Assembly: GCF_009730915.1 (NCBI RefSeq)
Contig: NC_052475.1
Span: 1,364,001 to 1,428,000, forward strand
Origin: Dioscorea cayenensis subsp. rotundata
Lineage: Eukaryota; Streptophyta; Magnoliopsida; Dioscoreales; Dioscoreaceae
Length of the DNA: 64,000 nt
Reading direction: 5' to 3'
In this document: positions 22,254-36,267 of the stretch, piece after piece
How the letters are laid out: each line of letters opens with the position of its first letter
How positions within the stretch are numbered: the stretch's first letter is position 1
Made by a program: the position numbers and the translations under genes
Notes under the pieces: model-generated
Databases searched by the model: none
What the model was told of the DNA's origin: nothing
What the model saw: only the letters and a program-made list of their open reading frames with translations

Positions 22254-25056
22254 ATGTGGCGGCGGCTCTCCCTCCTCTCCGCCAAGCTCCCGATCCGCCG
22301 CCACCCTCCGATCATCAACCCTCTTCTCCCCTTCCCCAAAACCCTAGCCCTCCTCCCCTCCGTCTCCAATGCTTCCATCTCTACTTCTCCTTTCACCCAG
22401 ATGGCGGCGATGGGATCGGCCTCGACCACGGTGAGCCTTCTTAGATTGAATGATTTAAGGGATAACAAGGGAGCGAGGAAGCAGAAGACGAGGAAGGGGC
22501 GGGGGATTGGGTCGGGGAAGGGGAAGACAGCGGGAAGGGGGCATAAGGGCCAGAAGGCTCGGGGTACTATGAAGTTTGGGTTTGAAGGCGGCCAGACTCC
22601 TCTGCGCCGGCGCCTCCCCCGACGAGGGTTTAAGAACCGCTTTAGCCTCACTTTCCAGGTCCCCATTTCTTCTTCTTTGATGTTTGGTTTGCTTTTCTTT
22701 GTGTTGTTGCTAGTCACAGTGTTATTCATAGAGCTCAGTTAGAAAAATCGCATTTTTAGGAAAAGGTTTTAGATTGGAGGTTCTGATTATTGTTGTTAGT
22801 GAATTTGCTGTAGTTTTCATGCTATACATGTCAATTCATGTATCAACAAGTGCTTTGAGTTTAAACTTTATGAATTTATGGTGTAAAATACTTGGAAAAT
22901 CAGATGAATTACCTGCATGAATAGTGATGAATTGCTGAAGTTTGCATTTATAAATGGAGGTGTATTCTTAGTGTAAATGTAGAGATTTTCCTCAAATATT
23001 GCTTTCATGCGAAAGCAGAATGCAAGCTGTAGTCTTGATGGTATTCATTGTTATCCTTCCGAAATGGCTTGATTTGGTTAATTTTCTGTCTTGCAGTTTA
23101 GAAGTTCTTCACTTTTTGCATGTGTTAGTCCACATGTTTGTTTCTCCTGATTTATGTAGTTTTGTTCTGCTTGTTTAAAGAATGGGTGAAAATTTCAGTG
23201 TGGTACTCTATTTGGTTATTTATTTATTTTTTATAAATTAAGAACGGCCTGTAGTTCATGATTGGAATCACAGTGAGGAGTGAGGACTCATTGTTAATTC
23301 TAACATGCTTTCTCCTCCATTAAGTTGCTTCCCTTGAAACTATAGTTGCATCACCTGGTTTTGATTCTTTTGAAGAATGTTGGCTGCTTAGCTAATTGTA
23401 ACCTACTTTCTGGCTTCTGGCATGGCCATTTTTCAGAATGCCATTGTTGGTCCTTTTTCTCCTACATCATTAAGAGATTTCTTATAGATGCCATGTTTTC
23501 CTTTCTTTTTGGCTCTAATTAAGCCTCTTATTGTGCTTTCTTCTGCATTTTTGGTTTTCATTGTAAGAGTGACAGAGATTAGCCATCTATGGTAATGAAA
23601 TTATTGTTACATGAGATGTAGTAGTTTTTAATTTATTTATTTATTTTTTTTTTTATGAGCAGCCAGTTGGATTAGGAAAGATTGCTAAACTCATTAATGC
23701 TGGAAAGATTGACTCATCAGAGCTTATCACAATGAAAACACTCAAAGTAAGTCCTTTGTTTGTGTCCGTACCATGGTGTCATAATGAGATTACTGTCATG
23801 CATGATTTGAACTTCCTGGATTACGAAACCTCAGGAAACAGGTGCTATAGGGAAGCAGATAAAAGATGGTGTTAGACTGATGGGTCGTGGTGCTGAACAC
23901 ATCAAATGGCCAATTCATCTTGAGGTATGTCGTACTTCTCTTCTCTTTTCTTATCTGAAATTTGTATTTAACCTCAATTGATGACATCAACCATATTATT
24001 TTGACCATTAGTATTTTTCGACAATATTAAACAAAGATGATTAGAGGAATTATTCTGTTCCTTAAAAAGGTTGAGAAGCTAAAAGTTAGGTAGAATGTGT
24101 GATATTTGTGATATGAATTCCATGACAATGGTTTTGTCATGTTCTCCATATTTCCCCTCTTGTATTTTACTAAAGAAGAGAAGCAGTAGTTCATAAACGA
24201 TAGCACATGAGGCACTCTAGACTCTAGTATCATTTTTGTCTCTATAATACATTTATGATGAGTTTTGGGGTCTTCCTGTATCAAAAATGAAACTTCACTG
24301 AATACTAACTTCACTCAAATATTCTATAAATTCTCTGATTATATGATAACATGAATTCTTCTTCAGCCAAAAGACCTCACTTCTTTTTAATTCTACGGAA
24401 GCTACTCCCTTGTGCACTGGGTTTTCTTTTTCATCCTTGTGCCCACATCTGAATTGGTTTGATAACTTGATATAACAGCAATACTCTCCGTCTGTATCTT
24501 AAACCTACTCAAGATGAACCATGTTTGGTTTCAAGTTAGAGAGCTACATTACACATGAGCCAATATAATCCACAAGTTAATACAGAATTAGTAATAACAA
24601 TCATCACTCTAGCATCTTCACCCTGTTAACATAACAATCTAACTTATTAATTTCATTCTCGAATATGGTACTGAATCAGAAACATTGAACTTAATTGTCT
24701 TTTTTATCGAATGGTTATTGCTCTCCAATTTTCCATTAGCAAGAACAATCTGAGCTTGACTTGCATGTTTCTAACTGATGAAGGTAACAAGGGTGACAGT
24801 ACGAGCCAAAGAAGCAGTTGACGCTGCAGGTGGATCTGTGAGGAAAGTCTATTATAACAAGCTTGGATTCCGGGCATTGCTGAAACCTGAATGGTTCGAG
24901 AAGAAGGGTCGGCTACTACCGAAAGCAGCACGGCCTCCTCCAAAACAGCAAGACAAGGTTGACAGCACAGGTCGTCTTCCGGCCCCAACTAAACCAATTT
25001 CGTTCATTACCGAGCAACAACCAGAAGACACTGTGACTGTTCCATCAGCCTCCTGA
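22254..25056 (+). CDS. Large ribosomal subunit protein uL15, mitochondrial
   Basis: Four exons: 22254-22658, 23663-23746, 23835-23924 and 24784-25056, giving 283 residues. The N-terminus [19 protein letters not shown] is Arg/Leu-rich without acids, a mitochondrial presequence. The uL15 signature follows: [60 protein letters not shown] and PRRGFKN. Then come [40 protein letters not shown] and [21 protein letters not shown] Pro/Gln-rich C-terminal extension (about 45 residues) is typical of the mitochondrial form. The presequence, absence of a plastid-type transit peptide and overall length favour mitochondrion over chloroplast. It assembles around the 23S-like rRNA core of the mitoribosome. 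Confidence 0.93.
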
Positions 25057-25854
25057 CTAACAATTAAACTGTTTATCATACCAAGATGAGGGTTCTGCAG
25101 ATGAGTTGCTCATAGATTGTAATCCATTTTGGCCTCCAATAATCCTCAATGCTGATGTACTACTATCAGATTTTGTCATTTGTTCTTAAATCAGTATGAT
25201 TTTCAGGTGAAAGATTGCTTAATTGATTTTCAAATGAATAGCATACGTAATCATTGATTTAGCAAGAGTATTTTAAAACTTGTATTTATAAAAGACAAGG
25301 CTTCACAACCAAACATCTAAATTTATATAAAATTTCACAAAACCAGGGCATGATACTAAATGAGCATGACCCACTGAAAACTTGCAATACCTTGCGAAAT
25401 TGAGATCACTAAATATATCAATACACACACACACACACACACACACAAACCTTTCTAATAATTAACCATGCACCAAAATCCAACTTAAAATGTACACTGA
25501 AAACAATCATATAAAAAACTAAATACAAAACTATATAATTATACAATAACAATATTTTACTTACCTTTCATTTATTTTTTTTAAATAATTTCAATTAACA
25601 AAATTGCTCTCAAGATGCCAAAAAAAAAAAAAAAAAACTTTTTTAAATTTCTTTCATAAAACCAACACAAAACACTTCCGTCGAAACTCAAAGGCTAAAG
25701 ATTTAAGACTAAAAATTCCAAACTTTGTTACATCCAACGATAACTCCAACAAGATAGAGTGAGAAGAAGATCAGTAAACATGGATAACAAGGAGGAATAA
25801 AAAAAGGATATTTTTTTTTTTTTTCTTTTCCCCCAATCAAACCACAAAAGCATC
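25057..25854. other. Convergent 3' spacer, uL15m / histone H3
   Basis: 3' UTRs of both genes with simple repeats only: (CA)n at about 25423-25446, an A run at about 25620-25638, and a T run near 25811-25824. Confidence 0.6.
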
Positions 25855-27122
<1,268 letters not shown>

Positions 27123-27467
27123 GGGGTCGTTTGGTTCATGATAATATAGAAAGATTATCACGTGTTACATGGTAATCTAAAAATATTATCACGTTTGGCA
27201 TTGCACCGGTGGTAATGTGGATGATAATATCACATTACCAACTTATAAATATTACCAAAAAATGATAATCCTATTACCATCAAATTTGGTGTCTATCTTA
27301 TATTACCATGGTAATCTTATAATTTTTTATATTTTAACAAATTGATTATTATAACAACCAAATACGGTAATGAACTATTCCCGACAATAAGAGTTCACAA
27401 CCAAACACGGTTATATTAAATTACCGCAATATTTTCGGTAATAAGGATCACTCTCATCAGGCAACCA
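27123..27467. mobile_element. Small MITE-like element rich in GGTAAT/ATTACC
   Basis: The left end, GGGGTCGTTTGGTTCATG, is the type seen at many plant MITE ends. TTA flanks both sides (27120-27122 and 27468-27470). The interior repeats GGTAAT and its complement many times, including ATTACCATGGTAAT, so the element would fold strongly. The right end matches the left end only weakly, so the boundary and superfamily are uncertain (a TTA flank favours PIF/Harbinger). Confidence 0.45.
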
Positions 27468-27784
27468 TTAAAGGAAGTAGCTAGGTTTATGCCATTATTG
27501 CCAGGCTCGTACAATTGCTTTATATTAGGCAATGGCAATGAACCATGATCCTTGAATGTTTCACCAATTAATGGTGGCTGTCAAATTAAGAGGGTAAAAC
27601 AGCCTCTAATGATCAATCTCATGAGCAATCAAGCTCATAATTCTGTGATTTGTCCATGCTTCGATATCTTTAACTTTTATCCTGTCATTTTTATCATTTG
27701 AAGCTGCTGCTTGCGTATGTCTTTAGGTAGCTTTCATTGTTTTCTAATTGGCATAAATTTTGGCTGAATGTCATGAAATGAAAA

Positions 27785-28012
27785 TGGCTTAAACTTACTA
27801 TTAAGTCAATGGCTGTTAATTCTTTTTTTCTTTACAAAGTTTTGGCATATTGTGTTGGTTCACTCTCTCATAATCAAAGTTGCTATTTTTTTTTTATAGT
27901 TTTTTATTTTGGCTTAAACTCACTATCAAGTCAATGGCTGTTATTTCTATTTTCTTTACAAGGTTTTGGCTCACTCTCTCATAGTCAAAATTGCTATTTT
28001 TTTTATAGTATG
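27785..28012. repeat. Imperfect tandem duplication, unit about 125 bp
   Basis: 27785-27909 and 27910-28012 both run TGGCTTAAACT, CAATGGCTGTTA, TTTTGGC, CACTCTCTCATA, TTGCTATTTTTT and TATAGT. The second copy is shorter. The 69-codon frame across it is a by-product of the repeat. Confidence 0.8.
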
Positions 28013-28943
28013 ATTTGAGTGAGAACCTTTGATATATATATATATATATATATATATAAAGGATAAATGTCGACAAGCTACAACCTTCAAATCACAATTA
28101 TGAGATGGATTTGTGTGAGAATGAGTTATCACTTCTATTGGAGAGGTGGTAACTTTTTGACTGTCTATGCTTTGTTGTTTGGCAGGTTTTAGAATTTGAA
28201 AACTGGTTCTCTTTGAATATTTATTTTGATGGCCTATTGTTTCAAACTTCATATTAGTTTTAGGTCCCATGCTGTCTATTAATATCAATTTTTTCCACAA
28301 TTTTCTCATGTTGATGTTCTTTAGCTATATGAGCCAGTTAGTTACAACATTCCATGAACTTGGTGGGATTCATGGTCCATTTGACAAATTTTTTCTTCTA
28401 ATCAAATTCATGCCTTGAAACGATGACCAATAAAGGTCCTATTTATACTCTTGTGCTTGATGTTGGGAATAATTTTCTGAAGTATTTATCCATAAGTTAT
28501 ATTATTATATTTTAAACTGAATTAAGGTTATCTCCTTGATGGATTCTCTGATCTGAGACAATCCATTCCTAAGATCCAAATACTGAGACAAACCTCCTCT
28601 TGAAACATTGTATGATGATCAACATTGCTATGTCATTAAGATGAATATTAACTAGATACCTTGCCTTATCCACCATTGGAACTTAGGTAAAAGAGGATAC
28701 ATGGACCCTAGCCATAATAATTTTTATAACTTCATCAAAATTAATCGATAATATTAATTAGTTTCTATGTTTGGAATAATTATCTTGTTAGTAATTTTTA
28801 AAACTATTTGTTATTGTTTAAATATCTAATGCAATGCATGTGGTTTTTCATTTAGCAAGAGGTGGCACTCTCCGTCAAAGATAAGAGGTAAGAGGGGGCC
28901 ACATGCTGGATATAACAAATTGATTCCTAGTTGTGGTTGAACT
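28013..28943. other. Intergenic region
   Basis: Contains (TA)n at about 28032-28058 and otherwise unique-looking AT-rich DNA. No gene is recognised. Confidence 0.5.
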
Positions 28944-28955
28944 TTAAAATTTGAA

Positions 28956-29142
28956 TTTTTGGGAGCGGGCGAACCCACTAGAGGCACGGAGATGTGCATG
29001 CCTCGGTGGAATAAGTGGGGACGGGGTCGCTGAAACCACGCATACACAATCACTATTCACAACTCCCAGAAATGTGCCCTCAGCCAATAATCGAACTCTC
29101 ACCACTCGATGAGAGCTCTATCGGCGACCCGTGTACCAATAG
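28956..29142 (-). mobile_element. SINE copy 1 (tRNA-derived type)
   Basis: The 12-bp target duplication TTAAAATTTGAA flanks it exactly (28944-28955 and 29143-29154). On the minus strand it begins CTATTGGTACACGGGTCGCC, contains a tRNA-like GAGTGGTGAGAGTTCGATTA (B-box-like), and ends GGGTTCGCCCGCTCCC plus a short A tail. A second copy of the same family is at 53347-53577. Compared with it, this copy lacks some interior bases and has a shorter tail, consistent with greater age. Confidence 0.8.
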
Positions 29143-29190
29143 TTAAAATTTGAAATGTTAATTGAATGGTAGTTACTGTGTGTTGCTCAT

Positions 29191-29367
29191 TGTCACGCCC
29201 CGACCCGCGGGCCCACGGGACGCGACAATCGCCGCAGCAATCCCGAGGAGGGATACCCCGCCACTCAACCCTCGGGGATGCCGCAAGGCTAATCAACACA
29301 CCGAATTCAACAATATACATATCGCAGATATAGAGCAGAAAAAAACAATGTTACACAACGAGCGAAT

Positions 29368-29403
<36 letters not shown>

Positions 29404-31616
29404 AGGATACGAGAAAATATAGAGGTTCACAAAAATACACGGGAAACAACCCTAACAATGGTAGGAAATGGTAATACACGTAAGTTTAAGAGTATTTAAA
29501 TACTAAACCATGCAACAAGTTTTCTACACACTAGTGGATCCATAGGTCTTATAACATGTTCCATGACAACAACAACATACATGAACCCGAAGGAAATACA
29601 ACGGATGATAGAATAGTAGTAAATGCCCAAGACTGCTGCCACACGGTCACACCTACTACCCGCAGCGATCCGGGAGGAAGAAAGAGGGATGAGTAACTCA
29701 AGTTACTCGAGTGAGGGAGGTTAGCACAACCTTAGCGTAAAAAATACACCAACAACAAAAAAATAATAATAATGAATCATCAAAAATAAATGCTTTTACC
29801 AAAAGTGATACAAGTTTAGAAACATTATTACATATAATAGAAGCCTTCAAGAGAATTAAAAAAACATAATAATACCAAGAAAAACTCTTTTTACCCCAAC
29901 TAGGGTTTTACAACACAAAAAAATCATAAAGCATGGTTTTAAATACAAGTAAAACAACAAAAATATCATGGGTTTGAAATAAATAAACACAATACCCAAC
30001 ACTCACCCAACATAATATGGTCTAGAAAAACTCTCTAAACCTTCGCCGTGGCCATGGCTAGGTTCGAGCCGCCAAAGGTACTCATGCCCTTGACGTTGAC
30101 CCATCGAGTTCACCGGGTTGGTGACTCCGGCTACCCGATGAATATCCAGTCAGGGCTCTACACTCCCACCTGAACTGGCCCTCGTAGTAATCAGCCGGTC
30201 GACACGCCACCTCAAAAAGGGTCGGGCCGTGAAGACCGCCCTACTGCAGATGAGGATATCACCAAAAACAATCACCACAATAAAATACAACTCCACTCGA
30301 GTACAATATCCATCCATGATCATAAATCAAGAATACCTCGGCCATTTGCACGAGGACAAGATAAACACATAAGCAAAAGCCCAAACTTTTTAACACAAAA
30401 AATAATTTGCAAGTCCCAACACAAGCAACAACATGGAAATCATTTTTCCTTTCAACAATCCAAAAATTTGCTTCAAGCCTAGGATTTCACCAAATCAAAG
30501 ATTTTCATAACAAAAACTCAAGTTTCAAACAAAAATAAAGATTTCACAAACTCATGGATACATATATCAATCACAATTTCCACGATAACAAAACAAAAAG
30601 CCAAAAGAGACATCCAAGATTTGCCTCAACAATAATTATCATTCACCAAATTACCAAACAAGTATAAATCAATAAAACTTACTTAAAACATGAAATGCAT
30701 ATATATATATATATATATAGCTATTGGCATTCTTCTAATAAAGCTATGCTAAATAATTCCACTCACAGGATCGGCAATTTATCTTCCTCGCAAGCTACTC
30801 CTCGGCTAAGCCTTTGCCTCGAGCCAAGACTTCTTCTCCTTGCCAAAGCATAACAAAATACAACAAAATTTAACAAAAACAAAACAAACAAGAAAAACCC
30901 TAAGTTTTCTAACAAACAACCCTAATTCGATCCTAAGATTAGCTCAAAACTAGGTTTAAAGGTTACCAATGAATTCCTAGGGGTTTTTAGCTTCAATCTA
31001 ATCTAAAAGAAATCAAAAGAAACAACTAAAGATTGCGGTGCTACGATAGAATTCGACCTTGCTACAGATGAAAAACCGAGCCCTATACTATGGTTTTTCT
31101 CCCAATTTACAACTCTAAATCACAAATTTTTCTTCTACAACATTCTCACACAAGATCAACAATTCAATGGCTTCAATTTAAACCTATAAACATGCAAATC
31201 CATGGAGAAATTCTAGGTTTTTGAAAAAAACTAAAAACAAGGAAAAATACAAGAATAAATACGGTATAAAACCATAAATCTATGCTTACCAAGCTCAATG
31301 GTGAAGGAGGAAGAGATAGGATGCTTGGTTCGCCGGAAAAACTTCGCCGGGATAAGAAAAATGGGAAGGTTCGGCCAAGACAAGGAAAGAAGAAGAGAAG
31401 AAGAAAAGAAGAAGAAGAAATGTTTTAAGTGAAAATTTTTCGGTCACATAGATGATCGGGGCTACATACGATGCCGAGCCTCTATCAAACCGAGCTTTCT
31501 ACAGGAACAAGTCGCTCATGTAACCGGGTTTGCTCTGGGATCAGGTCGCTACAGAATGTGGTCGAAAAATCTATAGAAATGGGCTATAGTAATCTCATGA
31601 ACACTCGGGTATAACA
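29191..31616 (-). repeat. 3' LTR of the LTR retrotransposon
   Basis: 2426 bp, starting TGTCACGCCC and ending GGTATAACA on the plus strand. It contains an (AAC)n microsatellite at about 29367-29402 and a (TA)n run near 30697-30719. It is colinear with 33566-36000 throughout. Confidence 0.9.
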
Positions 31617-33400
31617 TTCTACCCCCTTAAGAAAATTTCGCCCTCGAAATTTCCTTCTTACCTGACAAAAGACCTCTATGACTCAGAGTCTAACAATACA
31701 CATGCATCAAACAAAAGATAGATATTGTACCTGTGATCATGTCGCCTTCACCCTTAGGCTCTTCATTAGTCGGGGCAAAGATCCCGGTCCGAGATCTAGT
31801 CTCGGGCGTGATCCTCCCGGATCGAGGGGTGTTGCTCGCTGCTACAGATCTTGTAGCGGTGGTCTGTGCCTGAGCCGCAGGCTGTGAACCTCTAGACTGA
31901 GTAGGATGACTCGGATTAAGTCCTCGGAGCAGGGGTCCCCACGGGTCAACAGTGGACACTCGCGTCTCGATGTGATCCGCTTGTCCACACCGATAACATC
32001 TCGCGCGGTTCTCGACATCGCTCCTCCATGGAACTTATGACAATTCCAACACTGCCGCGATAGTTCCCTGCCGATCCTGCACTCGACATACCGCTCGAAG
32101 GTAGTGAACTCGCTCGCCACTGGTGCGGGCCGGTGGAACCCTCGAAGAAACCAATCGAAGGTGCACCACTAGATGAACTCTCACCTGCTCTTCTTTGAGG
32201 GTTGACTCATTTCGCACCTCTCCTCTTACCGATGCTTTCACGGATTCGATCCCGCCTTCCAGACCAACTTTTCTGCTCGAAGGGCCAACTGCACTACTTC
32301 CTTAAAACTCGGTTTCTGGATCGCCATCCTCTCCCGACGCCGAGGTTCGGGTCCCGCCTCGAACTCGAACATAGAACTTCCTCGAACCTACCAGCTTTAC
32401 GGTACAAAGTTTGCTAGGTCCTTTAATTTCGCTCTCATACTCGTCACGGATCTGCTACCCCGGTTCAACCGCATGAACTCCCCGCCTTTTCTCGGGTCTC
32501 TATGGAAAGCGGGTGTAGTACTCCCTCGTCAAACTCCCTCCGAAAATCGACCAACTCAAAAACAACACGGGAACGACCTTTCGGACTTTCCCACCAAACT
32601 CGGCTCGCCCTCAAGTAACCTCGTAGCAACCTTGAGCCTCGTGTCTTCTTCTAGAACCATGTCGTCGAAAGTAGCTATCACCCGCTTTTAGCCACTCTTT
32701 TGGCAACCATGGCATCGCTCGTGCCATCAAAAGAATCGCAGCCTAACCGCTCGGGCTTCCTTCGGGAGCTTAGACAAGAACAAACTCCGGGTCTGGACCT
32801 CACTGGGTCCCTCCTGCAGGGACTAGGGGAACCGATCGCATTCGGGGTGGTCTTGAAGCGTGTGGGCTGCAGCGATCGGTACATCCTCTCCATACATACT
32901 CCAAAAAGCTCATGAAGTCTCTCGAACTCCCCGATAGGGTCGGCTGCTTATCCTCGATTGTCCCAATAGGCTCAAGGCCTCGCATCGCCTCTGCGGACGG
33001 AGCTAACTCTCGGGCACCTGGAGTCCGGGGCACGAGCTCAGTACTCTAGGAGCATGCACCGACGCCGCTACGGCGGTGCATGCCTAGAATTAGCCTCCCC
33101 GCCTAGGCGGCGGCGAAGGAGAGGACGGTGGAGATGGCACTCCACGCCGTCCACCTCTAGGCGGTGCAGTAGTAGGCTCAACAGCAGGAGCAACCGCTCC
33201 ATCAGCTGGTGCGCTGGGCGCTGTATCGGGCATTTTTACTCGAAAAAGACACCAAAACAACTTTCAAAAATCAATTCCTATATGCAACAATGCTACATGC
33301 TCAACTCTAACTCGGATCCACTAGTTACTACGTAAGACAGTCAAAGACAAGAATAAGTTACGACTATTAGTCTAAACCAATAGCTCGATACCAATAAAAT
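31617..33400 (-). other. Interior of the LTR retrotransposon
   Basis: GC-richer than its surroundings. It has purine-tract and primer-site remains at its ends and gag-like traces only; I see no long open frame. A 10-bp-stem hairpin (GCATGCACCG with its complement) lies at about 33053-33084. Confidence 0.6.
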
Positions 33401-33563
33401 TGTCACGCCCGACCCGCGGGCCCACGGACGCTGATAATCGCCGCAGCAATCCCGAGGAGGGATACCCCGCCACTCAACCCTCGGGGATGCCGCAAGGCTA
33501 ATCAACACACCGAATTCAACAATATACATATCGCAGATATAGAACGTAAAAAACAATGTTACA
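33401..33563 (-). repeat. Partial extra copy of an LTR end
   Basis: About 163 bp repeats the terminal part of the LTR (TGTCACGCCCGACCCGCGGG and onward) directly before the full 5' LTR. It sits between the primer site and the full LTR, so the right LTR carries a terminal duplication that the left LTR lacks. Confidence 0.85.
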
Positions 33564-33565
33564 AT

Positions 33566-33741
33566 TGTCACGCCCCGACCCGCGGGCCCACGAGACGCGA
33601 CAATCGCCGCAGCAATCCCGAGGAGGGATACCCCGCCACTCAACCCTCAGGATGCCGCAAGGCTAATCAACACACCTGGAATTCAACAATATACATATCG
33701 CAGATATAGAACAGAAAAAAACAATGTTACACAACTATAGT

Positions 33742-33780
<39 letters not shown>

Positions 33781-36000
33781 AGGATACAGAAAATATAGAG
33801 GTTCACAAAATACACAGGGAAACAACCCTAACAACAGTGGGAAATGGTAATACACAGAAGTTTAAGAGTATTTAAATACTAAACCATGCAACAAGTTTTC
33901 TACACACTAGTGGATCCATAGGTCTTATAACATGTTCCATGACAACAACAACATACATGAACTGAAGGAAATACAACAGATGATAGAATAGTAGTAAATG
34001 CCCAAAGACTGACGCCACACGGTCACACCTACTACCCTGCAGCATCACGGGAGGAAGAAAGAGGGATGAGTAACTCAAGTTACTCGAGTGAGGGAGGTTA
34101 GCACAACCTTAGCGTAAAAAAATACACCAACAACAAAAAAATAATAATAATGAATCATCAAAATAAATGCTTTTACCAAAGTGATACAAGTTTAGAAACA
34201 TTATTACATATAATAGAAGCCTTCAAGAGAATTAAAAAAACATAATAATACCAAGAAAAACTCTTTTTACCCCAACTAGGGTTTACAACACAAAAAAATC
34301 ATAAAAGCATGGTTTTTAAATACAAGTAAAACAACAAAAATATCATGGGTTTGAAATAAATAAACACAATACCCAACACTCACCCAACATAATATGGTCT
34401 AGAAAACTCTCTAAACCTTCGCCCGTGGCCATGGCTAGGGTTCGAGCCGCCAAGGTACTCATGCCCTTGACGTTGACCCATCAGTTCACCGGTTGGTGAC
34501 TCGGCTACTCGATGAATATCCGATCGGGGCTCTACACTCCCACCCGAATCGGCCCTCGTAGTAATCAGCCGGTCGACACGCCACCTCAAAAGGGTCGGGC
34601 CGTGAAGACCGCCACTCTGCAGATGGGATATCACCAAAAACAATCACCACAATAAAATACAACTCCACTCGGAGTACAATATCCATCCATGATCATAAAT
34701 CAAGAATACCTCGGCCATTTGCACGAGGACAAGATAAACACATAAGCAAAGCCCAAACTTTTAACACAAAAATAATTTGCAAGTCCCAACACAAGCAACA
34801 ACATGGAAATCATTTTTCCTTTCAACAATCCAAAAATTTGCTTCAAGCCTAGGATTTCACCAAATCAAAGATTTTTCATAACAAAAACTCAAGTTTCAAA
34901 CAAAATAAAGATTTCACAAACTCATGGATACATATATCAATCACAATTTCCACGATAACAAAAACAAAAAGCCAAAAAGAGACATCCAAGATTTGCCTCA
35001 ACAATAATTATCATTCACCAAATTACCAAACAAGTATAAATCAATAAAAACTTACTTAAAACATGAAATGCATATATATATATATATATATAGCTATTGG
35101 CATTCTTCTAATAAAGCTATGCTAAATAATTCCACTCACGGGATCGGCAATTTATCTTCCTCGCAAGCTACTCCTCGGCTAAGCCTTTGCCTCGAGCCAA
35201 GACTTCTTCTCCTTGCCAAAGCATAACAAAAATACAACAAAAATTTAACAAAAAAACAAAAACAAACAAGAAAAAAACCCTAAGTTTTTCTAACAAACAA
35301 CCCTAATTCGATCCTAAGATTAGCTCAAAACTAGGTTTAAAGGTTACCAATGAATTCCTAGGGGTTTTAGCTTCAATCTAATCTAAAGAAATCAAAGAAA
35401 CAACTAAAGATTGCCGGTGCTACAGTAAATTCGACCTTGCTACAGTAAAACCGAGCCCTATACTATGGTTTTCTCCCAATTTACAACTCTAAATCACAAA
35501 TTTTCTTCTACAACATTCTCACACAAGATCAACAATTCAATGGCTTCAATTTAAACCTATAAACATGCAAATCCATGGAGAAATTCTAGGTTTTGAAAAA
35601 AAACTAAAACAAGGAAAATACAAGAATAAATACGGTATAAAACCATAAATCTATGCTTACCAAGCTCAATGGTGAAGGAGGAAGAGATAGGATGCTTGGT
35701 TCGCCGGAAAAACTTCGCCGGAAAAAAATAAGAAAATGGGAAGGTTCGGCCAAGACAAGGAAAGAAGAAGAGAAGAAGAAAAAGAAGAAGAAGAAATGTT
35801 TTAAGTGAAAAATTTTTCGAGTCGCTATAGATGTCGGGTCGCTATCAGATTACGAGCCTCTATCAAAACCAGAGCTTCTACGAGGAACAAGTCGCTACTG
35901 TAACCGGGTTTTGCTACTGAGGATCAGTCGCTACGATGAATGGGTCGAAAAATCTATAGAAATGGGCTATAGTAATCTACAGTAAACACTGGGTATAACA
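33566..36000 (-). repeat. 5' LTR of the LTR retrotransposon
   Basis: 2435 bp, the counterpart of 29191-31616 and followed by the target duplication CTCAT at 36001. It has the same (AAC)n and (TA)n runs as the left copy, with small length differences. Confidence 0.9.
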
Positions 36001-36267
36001 CTCATTGTGCAAAAAGCAATATTTACGCTGTGATCAATTCTTGAAAGTAGCATAGCGTATATAAAGGGTTTTATATTTAATTTACATAACACCTCTTAGA
36101 AGTGATTATATGTAAGTCACAAAAGATTTTTTTTAAAAATCTCCTACCATCATACCTGACTATGACTTAATGAATTTGAGAAGATGATAGGCAAAAGAAG
36201 CCTATGTCAAAATTTGGTTGGAGAAGATATGAGTTTTGTTCTGAAGGGACTAGAAATTCAGTTTGTT

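Larger units (their letters stand above)
29191..36000 (-). mobile_element. LTR retrotransposon, probably Ty3/Gypsy, short degenerate interior
   Basis: Both LTRs are present, and the 5-bp target duplication CTCAT is perfect (29186-29190 and 36001-36005). The element lies on the minus strand: 3' LTR 29191-31616, interior 31617-33400, 5' LTR 33566-36000, with an extra partial LTR copy at 33401-33563. The LTRs are 2.4 kb and end TG...CA. The primer site (minus strand TGGTATCGAGC, near 33383-33393) resembles initiator tRNA-Met. A polypurine tract AAGGGGGTAGAA adjoins the 3' LTR. The interior is under 2 kb, with only fragments suggestive of gag and no recognisable pol. It is a broken fossil or non-autonomous derivative with many interior lesions. 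The termini and purine tract resemble chromovirus Tekay/Del elements; that lineage is an inference. Close LTR similarity and the intact target duplication suggest a geologically recent insertion. Confidence 0.85.

Noticed and set aside
12015-25056. Functional gene cluster linking splicing, ubiquitin, SNARE and ribosome genes
   Set aside because: These are ordinary adjacent housekeeping genes with no shared pathway; only the two head-to-head promoters suggest any coupling.
27809-28018. 69-codon Phe/Ser-rich frame
   Set aside because: Arises from the 125-bp tandem duplication and T runs; the repeated residues mirror the DNA repeat.
28956-29142. tRNA gene suggested by the GAGTTCGATT B-box
   Set aside because: No cloverleaf closes; exact target duplications, an A tail and a second copy show a SINE.
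29367-29402. CRISPR-like short repeats in the LTRs
   Set aside because: These are (AAC)n microsatellites with no spacers, in a plant genome.
31690-33335. Small frames between the LTRs as host genes
   Set aside because: They lie inside the LTR retrotransposon interior, are short and inconsistent, and match no host family.
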